Assembly: GCA_035702665.1 (NCBI GenBank)
Contig: DASSQD010000107.1
Coordinates: 1-64,000, forward strand
Length of the DNA: 64,000 nt
Origin: VBDM01 sp035702665
GTDB lineage: Bacteria > Pseudomonadota > Gammaproteobacteria > Burkholderiales > SG8-39
Direction: 5' to 3'
How positions within the stretch are numbered: position 1 is the first letter of the stretch; each line of letters begins with the position of its first letter. Positions 7,023 to 16,062 of the stretch are shown piece by piece. The position numbers and the translations under genes were made by a program. Under the pieces are notes generated by a model that was given only the letters and a program-made list of their open reading frames with translations, did no database searches and had not been told where the DNA came from.

Positions 7023-8501
7023 CTAGAGATTCAGGTCCTTCCATAGCGCGTCCACGCGCCTTTTCACTTCGGCATGCATGCCGACAGGGCGTCCCCACGT
7101 GCGCGAGGTTTCCGCGCTCCACTTATTCGTCGCGTCTATCCCCATCTTGGCTCCCAGCCCTGCAACCGGGCTCGCAAAGTCGAGATAGTCGATCGGGGTG
7201 TTCTCCACTATGAGGACATCCCGTGCTGCGTCGACTCGGGTGGTCAGGGCCCAGATAACCTCCTTCCATTCTCGAATGTCGACGTCGTTGTCGGTGACGA
7301 TGATGAACTTGGTGTACATGAACTGGCGCAGGACGCTCCAGATCCCGAACATCACGCGCTTAGCGTGTCCGGGGTATTGCTTCTTCATGCTCACCACAGC
7401 CAGCCGATATGAGCATCCCTCCGGCGGCAGATAGAAGTCTTCGATCTCCGGGAACTGCTTCTTGAGTATCGGCACGAAGACTTCGTTCAATGCAGCCCCG
7501 AGCACTGCAGGCTCATCCGGCGGCCTGCCCGTATAGGTCGAATGGTAGATCGGGTCGCGACGCAAGGTGACGCGCTCTACCGTGAACACCGGAAACGCCT
7601 CCTTCTCGTTGTAATAGCCGGTGTGATCCCCGAATGGACCTTCGAACGCCGATTCGCGCGCGTCGATCGCGCCCTCGAGAACGATCTCGCTTGTCGCCGG
7701 GATCTCGAGCTCCGACCCGACGCACTTCGCCACCTCGGTGCGCGAACCGCGTAAGAGCCCGGCGAACTGATATTCGGAGAGAGTGTCGGGTATGGGCGCG
7801 ACCGCAGCGAGGATGGTGGCGGGATCGGCGCCCAGCGCAACTGCGACCGGGAAGGGCTCGCCTGGGTGCGCCTCCTGGTGCTCGCGAAAGTCGATGGCGC
7901 CGCCCCGATGGGGGAGCCATCGCATGATGAGCTTGTTGGCGGCGACGATCTGCTGCCGATAGATGCCGAGGTTCTGGCGGCTCTTGCGCGGCCCGCGCGT
8001 GACCGTCAAGCCCCAGGTGATCAGCGGCCCCGCGTCCTCTGGCCAGCAAGTCTGGACCGGAAGCCGCGAGAGATCGACGTCTTTGCCCTCCCAGGCCAAC
8101 GCCTGGCACGGAGCGCCGGACACTTGCTTCGGCGCCATGTGCATCACCTGCTTGCCGATCGGGATCCAGCGCTCCAGCACGTCGCGAAACCCCTGCGGCG
8201 GATCGGGCTCCTTGAGGAACGCGAGTAGCACGCCGACGTCGCGCAAGGCCTCAAGCGGATTGGCGCCAGGCTCCGCGCCCATCGCGAGCGCGACGCGACG
8301 TGTCGTACCGAAGAGATTGCCTAGCACCGGGATCGAGTGCCCCTTGGGCTTCTCGAACAGCAGCGCGGGCCCACCGGCCTTGAGGACTCGATCACAGATT
8401 TCGGTCATTTCGAGCTTGGGATCGATCTCCGCGCGGACGCGCTTGAGCTCGCCCGTGCTCTCGAGTTGTGCCAGGAATTCGCGCAAGTCCCGATACGCCA
8501 T
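7023..8501 (-). CDS. ubiD: 4-hydroxy-3-polyprenylbenzoate decarboxylase UbiD
   Basis: 492 residues, the normal length for UbiD. It begins MAYRDLREFLAQLE and carries the family segments ALLFEKPKG, VLGNLFGT, the prFMN/metal region NLGIYRQQI, the GDHTGYYN motif and the late DNDVDIREWKEVIWAL. It removes the carboxyl group from the polyprenylated hydroxybenzoate ring in ubiquinone synthesis, using prenylated FMN made by UbiX (not in this window). ubiA follows 1-2 dozen bases away on the other side of its start (gene order ubiA then ubiD on the minus strand), so both steps are probably transcribed together. Confidence 0.96.
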   Translation of the reverse strand: MAYRDLREFLAQLESTGELKRVRAEIDPKLEMTEICDRVLKAGGPALLFEKPKGHSIPVLGNLFGTTRRVALAMGAEPGANPLEALRDVGVLLAFLKEPDPPQGFRDVLERWIPIGKQVMHMAPKQVSGAPCQALAWEGKDVDLSRLPVQTCWPEDAGPLITWGLTVTRGPRKSRQNLGIYRQQIVAANKLIMRWLPHRGGAIDFREHQEAHPGEPFPVAVALGADPATILAAVAPIPDTLSEYQFAGLLRGSRTEVAKCVGSELEIPATSEIVLEGAIDARESAFEGPFGDHTGYYNEKEAFPVFTVERVTLRRDPIYHSTYTGRPPDEPAVLGAALNEVFVPILKKQFPEIEDFYLPPEGCSYRLAVVSMKKQYPGHAKRVMFGIWSVLRQFMYTKFIIVTDNDVDIREWKEVIWALTTRVDAARDVLIVENTPIDYLDFASPVAGLGAKMGIDATNKWSAETSRTWGRPVGMHAEVKRRVDALWKDLNL

Positions 8502-8521
8502 GCCGCCTCAGTTCTCCACTC

Positions 8522-9412
8522 TCACGACCATGGGATGCCTCGGCTGATCGCGAAGTCGAGAAAGATTCCCGCGAAAATGACCGCCCCGACCCAGTTGTTG
8601 TGGTTGAAGGCCCTGAAGCAGGCGTTCCGATCCCGCCCGCGGACAAGGCGATAGTGATTCGCCATCATTCCGCCCGCCCCGGCGAGGCCGAGATAGTAAG
8701 CGATGCCGAGCCCGTGGTGCATGCCAACGCCGGCGAGCAGCGTAAGCGTGACGGCGTAGCAGACCATGACCGCGGCCACATCGTGCCGGCCCAGCGTGAT
8801 TGCTGCGGTCCGAATGCCGATGCGCACATCGTCGTCGCGGTCGACCATCGCGTACTCGGTATCGTAGGCGATCGCCCAGAAGATGTTGGCGACAAGGAGC
8901 CACCAACCCTCGGGCGGAACGGTGCCCAGCAACGCGGCATAGCCCATGGGAATGCCAAAACCGAATGCGATGCCGAGGTAGGCCTGCGGGATCGCGAGGA
9001 AGCGCTTGGTTAGTGGATAGGTCGCGGCCAGCGCCAGTGCGATGAACGAGAGCATCACCGTCAGGCGGTTCAGAGAAAGCACCAGGGCGAATGCGGCGAG
9101 AGTGAGAACAGCGGCAAGCCCGTAGGCCTCGGCCCGGCTGATTGCTCCCGTGGCGAGGGGGCGGTCTCGGGTGCGCTTCACTTCGGCGTCGAACCGCCAG
9201 TCGGCAAGATCGTTCATCACGCAGCCGGCCGAACGCATCAAGAGGGTGCCGAGAAAGAAGATCCAGACGATTCGACCGGACGGCCTGCCGTCGCTCGCGA
9301 GCCACAGCGCCCATAGCGTCGGCCACAGGAGCAGCAGCGTGCCGATCGGCTTGTCGAGCCGCATCAGGCGCTCGTAGAGGGTGAGCTTGGCGGCGAGGGT
9401 GCCCATATTCAT
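8522..9412 (-). CDS. ubiA: 4-hydroxybenzoate polyprenyltransferase UbiA
   Basis: A 296-residue integral membrane prenyltransferase with eight or nine hydrophobic helices. Both Asp-rich Mg-diphosphate motifs are present: NDLADWRFD (67-75) and DTEYAMVDRDDD (184-195). It attaches the polyprenyl tail to 4-hydroxybenzoate, the substrate that UbiD later decarboxylates. The gene sits 20 bases upstream of ubiD and shortly after recG on the same strand. No chorismate lyase (ubiC) is seen nearby. Confidence 0.96.
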   Translation of the reverse strand: MNMGTLAAKLTLYERLMRLDKPIGTLLLLWPTLWALWLASDGRPSGRIVWIFFLGTLLMRSAGCVMNDLADWRFDAEVKRTRDRPLATGAISRAEAYGLAAVLTLAAFALVLSLNRLTVMLSFIALALAATYPLTKRFLAIPQAYLGIAFGFGIPMGYAALLGTVPPEGWWLLVANIFWAIAYDTEYAMVDRDDDVRIGIRTAAITLGRHDVAAVMVCYAVTLTLLAGVGMHHGLGIAYYLGLAGAGGMMANHYRLVRGRDRNACFRAFNHNNWVGAVIFAGIFLDFAISRGIPWS

Positions 9413-9439
9413 GGAGCGCGCATTGTAAGCCCGCGAGCC

Positions 9440-11542
9440 TCAGGCCCCGAGAAAATGGACGCGGCCGCCCAGCCACCGCTCGAGATGGCACTGCGCCCGG
9501 CCGGGGTGATCGGAGAGAAGCGTCTCCGCGGCCGAGCGTGCGGCATCGAGCAGGTCTGCGTCCTCGTTCAGGTCGGCGAAGCGCAGGAGAGGCTCACCGC
9601 TTTGGCGGACGCCAAGGTATTCACCGGGGCCGCGAAGAAGCAGGTCCTCGCGTGCGATCGCGAATCCGTCGGTGTTCTCGAAGATTACCTTCAGGCGCTT
9701 GCGCGCCGCTTCGCCCAAAGGATTCTGATAGAGGAGAACGCACACGGACTCCTTTGCGCCCCGTCCGACCCGTCCGCGTAGCTGGTGCAACTGCGCGAGC
9801 CCGAAGCGCTCGGCGTGCTCAATCACCATCAGCGAGGCGTTGGGCACGTCCACTCCCACCTCGATCACTGTCGTGCCCACAAGAAGCTGTATCCGCCCCG
9901 CCTGGAATTCGGCCATGACCTGCGCCTTCTCGCTCGCCTTCATACGTCCGTGGATCAGCCCTACTCGAAGACCCCGAAGGTCAGTGGCGAGCTCTGCATA
10001 GGTGTCGAGTGCCGTCTGCAGCTGGAGCTGCTCCGATTCCTCGATCAGCGGGCAGACCCAGTAGGCCTGCCCCCCTGTCACGCAAGCGTCGCGTATGCGC
10101 GCTACCACCTCCGAGCGCCGCGAGTCGGTGACCAGCTTGGTTACCACGGGAGTCCTGCCCGGCGGCAGCTCGTCGATGATCGACACGTCCAAGTCTGCGT
10201 AGTAGCTCATCGAAAGCGTCCTTGGAATCGGCGTCGCGCTCATCATGAGCTGGTGCAGGTCCCGCCCTTTCGTGCGCAGCGCCAGCCGTTGGGACACGCC
10301 AAAGCGATGCTGCTCGTCCACGATGGCGAGACCGAGTGACGCAAACGCCACGCGCTCCTGGAACAGAGCATGCGTGCCGAGAGCGATCTGTGCCTTTCCG
10401 GAGGCGATCGCGTCGCGAGCGGCGGCGCGCTCCTTCCTCCCTTGCCCCCCCGAAAGCCACGCGATCTCGACCCCGAGCGGGCTAAGCCATTCGCTGAACT
10501 TCCGGAAGTGCTGCTCGGCAAGGATCTCCGTCGGCGCCATCACTGCCGCCTGCACGCTATTTTCGACTGCGCGCAGAGCCGCGAGCACGGCGAGCACCGT
10601 CTTGCCGCTGCCGACATCGCCCTGAAGCAGCCGATGCATGGGATGCGGTTGCCCGAGGTCACGTTCGATCTCTTCCCATGCACGATGTTGCGCGCCGGTC
10701 AGGCGAAACGGGAGGCCTTTCAGGAAGGTCGCGGTCTGCAGGTCCTTGCGCTCCAGTACGGGAGCCGCCCGCGATTTTCGCTCGCGGTAGTGCTTGCGCA
10801 TCGAGATCTGCTGCGCAAGCAACTCGTCGAACTTCACCCGCTTCCAGGCCGGCCGGGCGCGATCGCTGAACGCCGCCGGGTCGGCTCCCGGCCGCGGGTG
10901 ATGCAGGACCTCGATGGCTTCGCGAAATCCGCAGAGCCCGATCGTCCTCGACATCTCTTCGGGCAGCGTGTCGTCGAGATGGACGCGCGACAGCGCGCTT
11001 TCGATCATTCGGCGCAGCGCGGACTGCCCGAGGCCCGCTGTCGTCGGGTAGATGGGCGTCAGGGCGGTAGGAAGCGGAACCTCGCCACGCAAGACTTGAA
11101 AACGCGGATGGGCCATCTCGCCGCCGAAGAATCCGCTGCGCACCTCCCCGAAGGCGCGGACCCTTGCGCCCGGCGCCAGCGCTTTGGCCTGGCTTCCGTA
11201 GAAGTGGAAGAACCGCAGCACCAGCTCGCCACTGGGATCCTCTATCCGCGATATCAACTGGCGCCTGGGCCGGTAGACGACTTCGGTCGAGCGAACCGTG
11301 CCCTCCACCTGGACCGCGTCACCCGGGCTCGCGCGCGCGATCGGCGTGAGCCGCGTCTCGTCCTCATAGCGCAGGGGGAGATGCAACGCCAGGTCAAAGT
11401 CCCTGCGGATCCCGAGCTTGGTCAGCTTCGCCGTGATCGCTTTGCTGCCGGACGCTCCGGGATGTGCGCCGGCTTTTCGCTTCGAGGACGTTCGGGTGCG
11501 CGCCCGGCTCGAAACCCTTCGCAGGCCGGACCGTCGATTCAT
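9440..11542 (-). CDS. recG: ATP-dependent DNA helicase RecG
   Basis: 700 residues from the chosen ATG. Order: a basic N-terminal tail, wedge OB-fold domain (about 75-180), then helicase motor with Walker A GDVGSGKT, the DEQH box IVDEQHRFGV, MSATPIPRTL (motif III), and LIHGRMKASEK and QLRGRVGRGAKES in the second lobe. It remodels stalled forks and Holliday junctions. An upstream in-frame ATG at 11605 would run into ridA. I prefer MNRRSG at 11542, which begins one base after the ridA stop, making the pair a tight operon. The first ~45 residues are unusually rich in Arg/Lys/Ser. Confidence 0.95.
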   Translation of the reverse strand: MNRRSGLRRVSSRARTRTSSKRKAGAHPGASGSKAITAKLTKLGIRRDFDLALHLPLRYEDETRLTPIARASPGDAVQVEGTVRSTEVVYRPRRQLISRIEDPSGELVLRFFHFYGSQAKALAPGARVRAFGEVRSGFFGGEMAHPRFQVLRGEVPLPTALTPIYPTTAGLGQSALRRMIESALSRVHLDDTLPEEMSRTIGLCGFREAIEVLHHPRPGADPAAFSDRARPAWKRVKFDELLAQQISMRKHYRERKSRAAPVLERKDLQTATFLKGLPFRLTGAQHRAWEEIERDLGQPHPMHRLLQGDVGSGKTVLAVLAALRAVENSVQAAVMAPTEILAEQHFRKFSEWLSPLGVEIAWLSGGQGRKERAAARDAIASGKAQIALGTHALFQERVAFASLGLAIVDEQHRFGVSQRLALRTKGRDLHQLMMSATPIPRTLSMSYYADLDVSIIDELPPGRTPVVTKLVTDSRRSEVVARIRDACVTGGQAYWVCPLIEESEQLQLQTALDTYAELATDLRGLRVGLIHGRMKASEKAQVMAEFQAGRIQLLVGTTVIEVGVDVPNASLMVIEHAERFGLAQLHQLRGRVGRGAKESVCVLLYQNPLGEAARKRLKVIFENTDGFAIAREDLLLRGPGEYLGVRQSGEPLLRFADLNEDADLLDAARSAAETLLSDHPGRAQCHLERWLGGRVHFLGA

Positions 11543-11543
11543 C

Positions 11544-11927
11544 TCAGCGCGAGAGCGCGATGATCGCGTCGGCCTCGACCAGGGCTCCGCGGGGAAGGGA
11601 TGCAACGCCGACGACCGCGCGCGCCGGGTAGGGCTGGATAAAGTACTTCGCCATTGCCTCGTTGACTCGGGCGAAGTTCGCCAGATCCGTCAGGTAGACG
11701 GTGAGCTTCACTACGTCGGCAAGCGACGCACCGGCCGCTTCGGCGACCGCCGTGAGATTCGCGAAAACACGATGAATCTGGTTGTCGATGCCCTCGATGA
11801 GCTGACCCGTCGCCGGGTCGAGTCCAATTTGTCCGGACAGATAGAGCGTGTTGTCGGCACGCACGGCCTGCGAATAGGTGCCGATCGCCGCGGGCGCATT
11901 CGGAGTGGAAACGATCGATCTTGTCAT
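11544..11927 (-). CDS. ridA: RidA family 2-iminobutanoate/2-iminopropanoate deaminase
   Basis: 127 residues, typical for the trimeric RidA/YjgF family. It shows AIGTYSQAVR near the N terminus, LYLSGQIGLDP, the catalytic Arg in PYPARAVVGVASLPRGALVEADAIA-like segment (seen as YPARAVVGVASLP) and a final Glu-Ala region. It hydrolyses reactive enamine/imine intermediates released by PLP enzymes. It lies directly before recG, one base apart, on the minus strand, diverging from the TPR gene. Confidence 0.95.
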   Translation of the reverse strand: MTRSIVSTPNAPAAIGTYSQAVRADNTLYLSGQIGLDPATGQLIEGIDNQIHRVFANLTAVAEAAGASLADVVKLTVYLTDLANFARVNEAMAKYFIQPYPARAVVGVASLPRGALVEADAIIALSR

Positions 11928-11959
11928 GGCGAGTTCGAGGAGCCGACAGAGCGAGCGGT

Positions 11960-11965
11960 TATAAT
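11960..11965 (+). promoter_or_regulatory. Possible -10 box (TATAAT) for the TPR-kimA unit
   Basis: A perfect TATAAT lies 40 bases before the TPR gene start. No convincing -35 hexamer is found at 16-18 bases, so this is tentative. Confidence 0.35.
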
Positions 11966-12004
11966 ATCCGCGCTCAGCTGGACGGCGCTAGCAGCGGGTA
12001 AGCC

Positions 12005-12349
12005 ATGACTTCACAGCAGATCGCGAACCTCCTGAAGCTCGTTGGCACACCCAGGGACGGAGCGCTCCTGCGCTTTTCCCTCGGATCTGAGTACCTGAAG
12101 GCCGACGACTTCGGAGCGGCCGTCGCGCATCTCGGCATCGCGGTCGAAAAAGACCCGGGGTACTCGGCCGCCTGGAAGCTCCTTGGAACCGCGCTCTCCG
12201 GGAACGAGCGGCACGAAGAGGCCCTTGCGGCCTTTCGCACGGGAATCGAGGTGGCCGCGAAGAAAGGCGACAAGCAGGCTGCGAGGGAAATGGCGGTGTT
12301 CGCGCGCCGTCTCGAGAAGATCATCGCATCACGCCGCGGCGCGACCTAA
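12005..12349 (+). CDS. Small tetratricopeptide-repeat protein
   Basis: 114 residues made almost entirely of helical TPR-like units: RFSLGSEYLKADDFGAAVAHLGIAVEKDPGY and SAAWKLLGTALSGNERHEEALAAFRTGIEVA follow the W-LG-Y-A-F-A-P spacing of two TPRs. (These are two parts of the protein, about residues 22-80.) It has no signal peptide, so it is cytosolic. Its stop overlaps the start of the transporter gene (TAATG), implying translational coupling and possibly a partner role for the transporter. Function otherwise unknown. Confidence 0.8.
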   Translation: MTSQQIANLLKLVGTPRDGALLRFSLGSEYLKADDFGAAVAHLGIAVEKDPGYSAAWKLLGTALSGNERHEEALAAFRTGIEVAAKKGDKQAAREMAVFARRLEKIIASRRGAT

Positions 12350-14313
12350 TGACCGTCTTCAACAATCTGCGCCGGAAGCTCTTCGGCAGGCCGCTCGATC
12401 CACTCGACACGAAGACCCGCCGGCATATCGCGCTCGCGGCCTTCTTCGCCTGGGTGGGCCTCGGGGCGGACGGCATATCTTCCTCCTGCTATGGCCCCGA
12501 AGAAGCGTTTCGGGCTTTGGGCGAGCACGCCCATCTCGGGCTGTACCTTGCGCTCGCAACAGCGGCGACCGTGTTCATCATCGCACTGGCCTACAACCAG
12601 GTCATCGAGCTCTTTCCTACCGGCGGAGGCGGCTACCGGGTCGCAACGCGGCTGATCGGCCCCTACGCCGGCCTCACTTCGGGCGCAGCGCTGGTGCTGG
12701 ACTATGTGCTGACGATCTCGATCTCGATCGCCAGCGGCGTCGACGCGTTCTTTTCGCTGCTGCCCCTGGGCTGGCAGCCGTACAAGCTCGCGACTGAGGT
12801 GGTTCTCATTGTCGTGCTGGTGATGCTCAACCTGCGCGGAATGAAGGAAGTGATCGCGGTGCTGCTGCCGATCTTTCTCGGATTCGTCCTTACGCACGCG
12901 TTCCTGATCGTCTACGGCGTACTCGCACAGGCAACGGCGCTGCCGAGCCTGATTCCTGAAGTCGGGCAACTGACTTCAGATCTCTCGGGCCAGCTCGGCT
13001 GGACGGGTTTCGCCGCTCTGCTTCTGCTCGCCTACTCGCAGGGAGGAGGGACCTATACGGGACTCGAGGCCGTATCCAACAACGTCAACGTGCTAGCCGA
13101 GCCGCGCGTGCACACGGGCAAGATCACTATGCTCTACATGGCCCTATCGCTTGCTTTCACAGCGGGCGGAATCATCCTGCTCTACCTCCTCTGGAATACC
13201 AAGCCGGCGGAGGGACAGACCCTCAACGCGGTTGCCTTCGGAGCGATCATCGAGAGCTTCGGATGGGAGACCGGAGTCGCTCAGGCAGCCCTCGTCGTCG
13301 TGCTCGCGCTCGAGGCTGGCCTCCTCTTCGTCGCGGCGAACACCGGCTTTCTCGGCGGGCCGGCGGTGCTCGCCAACATGGCCGCCGATTCCTGGGTGCC
13401 GCATCAGTTCCGCTATCTCTCGACCCGGCTCGTCACCGAGAACGGTATTCTGGTGATGGGAGTCGCTTCGCTGGTCATTCTCCTTTGGACGGGGGGCAGC
13501 GTCGCGACCCTCGTGGTTCTCTACAGCGTGAGCGTCTTCCTGACCTTCGCGGTGTCCCTGTTCGGCCTGTGTCTGTACTGGGCCGGGCGCCGCGCAGGGA
13601 CCAATTGGCTGGGGAGGCTTGCTCTGTCGGCGGCCGGGTTCGTCGTCTGCGCAACCATCCTGATCGTCCTGCTCGCCGAGAAGTTCATGGACGGCGGTTG
13701 GCTCGCTATCCTGATCGTCGGTGCGATCTTCGCGGCATGCATGAAGATCCGGCACCACTACGACGAGACGAAGTCACAACTCAAGAGGATCGACGCCGAC
13801 TTCTCGGGAATCGACTTCGGCAGTGTCGCCGATCCGCCCAAACCAGATCCGAAGAAACCTACGGCCGTCTTCCTGGTCGGCTCCTCCCGAGGCGGGGGGC
13901 TGCACGCGCTGCTGTGGGTCCAGCGGATGTTCCCTGATCACTTCAAGAACTTCATCTTCGTCAACGCGCGCACCGTCGACTCGCAGAGCTTCGGTGGCCG
14001 CGAGGACCTCGAAGCCATGAAGGTCGACGCAAACGCTTCGCTTTCCTACTTCGTGAACTTCTGCAACAGCAAGGGCTGGGCCGCCAAATCCTATCTGTCC
14101 TTCGGCACCGATCCAATCGACGAGTTCACGCGTCTCGCTGAGCGCGTGCTGAAAGAATTTCCTAACGCGGTCTTCTTCACGAGCAAGCTGATCTTCGACC
14201 GCGAGAACTGGATGACCCGGCTGCTCCACAACCAAGCCGCGATGGCGCTGCAGCGGCGCTTCCATCTGCGGAGCATGCAGATGGTGATCCTGCCGATGAA
14301 GTTGAGCGCTTGA
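12349..14313 (+). CDS. APC-superfamily transporter, KimA-like (probable potassium uptake)
   Basis: A 654-residue protein: about 12 transmembrane helices (20-470) followed by a soluble C-terminal domain (about 480-654). Signature segments of the APC fold include GLGADGISSSCYGPEE in helix 1 and PTGGGGYRVATRL. VLDYVLTISISIASG resembles the KimA (YdaO) branch, which imports potassium with protons in Bacillus. Older annotation would call it an amino acid permease. The C-terminal cytosolic domain and the absence of typical amino-acid permease signatures favour the KimA assignment, but the substrate is inferred. The ATG overlaps the stop of the TPR gene. Confidence 0.78.
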   Translation: MTVFNNLRRKLFGRPLDPLDTKTRRHIALAAFFAWVGLGADGISSSCYGPEEAFRALGEHAHLGLYLALATAATVFIIALAYNQVIELFPTGGGGYRVATRLIGPYAGLTSGAALVLDYVLTISISIASGVDAFFSLLPLGWQPYKLATEVVLIVVLVMLNLRGMKEVIAVLLPIFLGFVLTHAFLIVYGVLAQATALPSLIPEVGQLTSDLSGQLGWTGFAALLLLAYSQGGGTYTGLEAVSNNVNVLAEPRVHTGKITMLYMALSLAFTAGGIILLYLLWNTKPAEGQTLNAVAFGAIIESFGWETGVAQAALVVVLALEAGLLFVAANTGFLGGPAVLANMAADSWVPHQFRYLSTRLVTENGILVMGVASLVILLWTGGSVATLVVLYSVSVFLTFAVSLFGLCLYWAGRRAGTNWLGRLALSAAGFVVCATILIVLLAEKFMDGGWLAILIVGAIFAACMKIRHHYDETKSQLKRIDADFSGIDFGSVADPPKPDPKKPTAVFLVGSSRGGGLHALLWVQRMFPDHFKNFIFVNARTVDSQSFGGREDLEAMKVDANASLSYFVNFCNSKGWAAKSYLSFGTDPIDEFTRLAERVLKEFPNAVFFTSKLIFDRENWMTRLLHNQAAMALQRRFHLRSMQMVILPMKLSA

Positions 14314-14319
14314 TGCGGG

Positions 14320-14352
14320 CTTCGAAAGCGAAGGGCCCGGAAATCCGGGCCC
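14320..14352. terminator. Back-to-back hairpins between kimA-like gene and tRNA-Ala
   Basis: CTTCG-AAAG-CGAAG (14320-14333) is followed directly by GGGCCCGG-AAAT-CCGGGCCC (14333-14352), an 8-bp perfect stem. There is no long T run on either side. The position, 6 bases after the kimA stop and 7 bases from the tRNA 3' end, suggests a bidirectional terminator or tRNA trailer structure. Confidence 0.55.
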
Positions 14353-14359
14353 TGAAAGC

Positions 14360-14435
<76 letters not shown>

Positions 14436-14446
14436 ACTTCAGCGCA

Positions 14447-14476
14447 ATTCTAGCCGCAAAACCTGACCTCCGCCAA
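14447..14476 (-). promoter_or_regulatory. tRNA-Ala promoter
   Basis: TTGGCG (14471-14476) and TAGAAT (14447-14452) on the minus strand are separated by 18 bases. The -10 ends 11 bases before the tRNA 5' end. The remainder of 14436-14609 shows nothing else I can name. Confidence 0.6.
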
Positions 14477-14609
14477 CGCAGGAACCCGGTGCAGATCACT
14501 CCGCCGTTCGGGCAAAGCAAAATAATTCCTCTTCAAAAGGAGCGCAAGATACGCTTGGTGTCCGCTGCACAGATTCCGGAGTTTCTCCGTCCATCCCGGC
14601 CGAATCCGG

Positions 14610-15551
14610 CTATTGCGAACACGCGCGGCTGAGCCGGTCCCGGACTGCCGCCCACGCCGGGGACGCGGGCGGCTCCTCCACTAGGATCTCATCGCACCTC
14701 GAGGAGTCCAAGGCGCGCAGATTGGCGTAGAGATCGTGCGCGTAGCGTTGCGGGTCGGAGGACCCCACTATCCAGATCGCCGAGGCGTCGCCCGCCGGGC
14801 GAGCGTGGAAGGACATCACGCCGGTGCGTGCCGAGGTTCGGAGCATGCGCTGCTCCCATTCGTCCGATTCGATCAGGCGCAGCGGCCGGCGCGGCGCGTA
14901 GTGGGACAGGAGCGTGCCCGGCGCGCGCGGCGCGGCCGCATCACGCGGCGAGGCCGTGACGCCCAGCACCTCCGCGATATCTTTCTCGGCGATTCGGCCC
15001 GGCCGCAGCACGACCGGCTTGCTGCGCGAGAGGTCGACGATGGTCGACTCGATCCCGATCTCGCACGCCCCGCCGTCCAGGATCAAATCGACGTCGGAGC
15101 CCAGATCGTTCAGCACGTGCTCGGCCGAGGTCGGACTGATCCGGCCGAACCGATTTGCCGAGGGCGCAGCAATGCCTCCGCCGAATTCGCGCAGGAGGTC
15201 GAGCGCGACCGGATGTCCGGGTACCCGCAGCCCGATCGTGTTCTGGCCGCCGGTGAGGTCATCGCGGACGCCGGCCGCACGGCGCAGCACCAGAGTCAGC
15301 GGCCCCGGCCAGAATCGGTCGGCAAGTCTGGCCGCGTGTTCCGGGATTTCACGCGCCCAGAGCCGCAGTTGCCCGACATCGCCGATATGGACAATGACCG
15401 GGTGGCCCGCAGGGCGTCCCTTCACGCGGTAGATTCGAGCGACCGCCGCCGGATTGGACGCGTCCGCGCCCAGGCCATAGACCGTTTCCGTGGGAAACGC
15501 GACCAAACCACCGCGCCGCAGCGTCGCCGCGGCATCCTTGATCGAAGGCAA
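14610..15551 (-). CDS. sua5: L-threonylcarbamoyladenylate synthase (Sua5/YciO/YrdC/YwlC family)
   Basis: 313 residues, the long Sua5 form with a C-terminal Sua5 domain (about 205-313) after the YrdC domain. The catalytic domain shows VAFPTETVYGLGADA, the KGRPAGHP nucleotide-binding loop, FWPGPLTLVL, and APSANRFGRISPT. It makes threonylcarbamoyl-AMP from threonine, bicarbonate and ATP for the t6A37 tRNA modification completed by TsaBDE. It follows purE by 12 bases. In many betaproteobacteria purK lies between purE and this gene; it is absent here. Confidence 0.95.
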   Translation of the reverse strand: MPSIKDAAATLRRGGLVAFPTETVYGLGADASNPAAVARIYRVKGRPAGHPVIVHIGDVGQLRLWAREIPEHAARLADRFWPGPLTLVLRRAAGVRDDLTGGQNTIGLRVPGHPVALDLLREFGGGIAAPSANRFGRISPTSAEHVLNDLGSDVDLILDGGACEIGIESTIVDLSRSKPVVLRPGRIAEKDIAEVLGVTASPRDAAAPRAPGTLLSHYAPRRPLRLIESDEWEQRMLRTSARTGVMSFHARPAGDASAIWIVGSSDPQRYAHDLYANLRALDSSRCDEILVEEPPASPAWAAVRDRLSRACSQ

Positions 15552-15563
15552 AAGGGATCGCGG

Positions 15564-16058
15564 TCAGACCGGCAGCTTGGCGTTCATGACCGCCTCGGCT
15601 TGCGCCGCCCGGAATTGGACGAGGCGTTCCGCGAGCTTGGCGTCGCCCAGAGCGAGCATCGAAACTGCGAAAAGGCCCGCGTTGGCGGCGCCGGCCTCCC
15701 CAATGGCGAACGTAGCGACGGGAATGCCCTTCGGCATCTGCACGATCGACAGGAGCGAGTCATGTCCTTGCAGGTACTTGGACGGCATGGGCACGCCGAG
15801 CACAGGCAGCGTTGTTTTCGCCGCGATGACGCCGGCCAAGTGCGCGGCTCCGCCGGCGCCGGCAATAAAGCAGCGGGCACCTCCGGCGCTCAGGCGCTTG
15901 ACCCAGGCCTCGAGAGCGTCGGGTGTACGGTGGGCCGAGAGCACCTTGCTCTCAAAGGGAACGGCGAAATCGGAAAGCTGCTTGGCCGCCTCGCGCATGA
16001 CGTCCCAGTCGCTGGCGCTTCCCATGACGATCCCCACGAGCGGCGATGCGCTGGCCAT
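15564..16058 (-). CDS. purE: N5-carboxyaminoimidazole ribonucleotide mutase PurE
   Basis: 164 residues, the usual length. It has GIVMGSASDWDVM near the N terminus, SAHRTPD (active-site His), and the AGAGGAAHLAGVIAA and GVPMPSKYLQGHDSLLSIVQMP segments. The SAHRTP form is that of class I PurE, which rearranges N5-CAIR made by PurK. No purK lies in this window. It is translated four bases after purC. Confidence 0.96.
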   Translation of the reverse strand: MASASPLVGIVMGSASDWDVMREAAKQLSDFAVPFESKVLSAHRTPDALEAWVKRLSAGGARCFIAGAGGAAHLAGVIAAKTTLPVLGVPMPSKYLQGHDSLLSIVQMPKGIPVATFAIGEAGAANAGLFAVSMLALGDAKLAERLVQFRAAQAEAVMNAKLPV

Positions 16059-16062
16059 TTTC

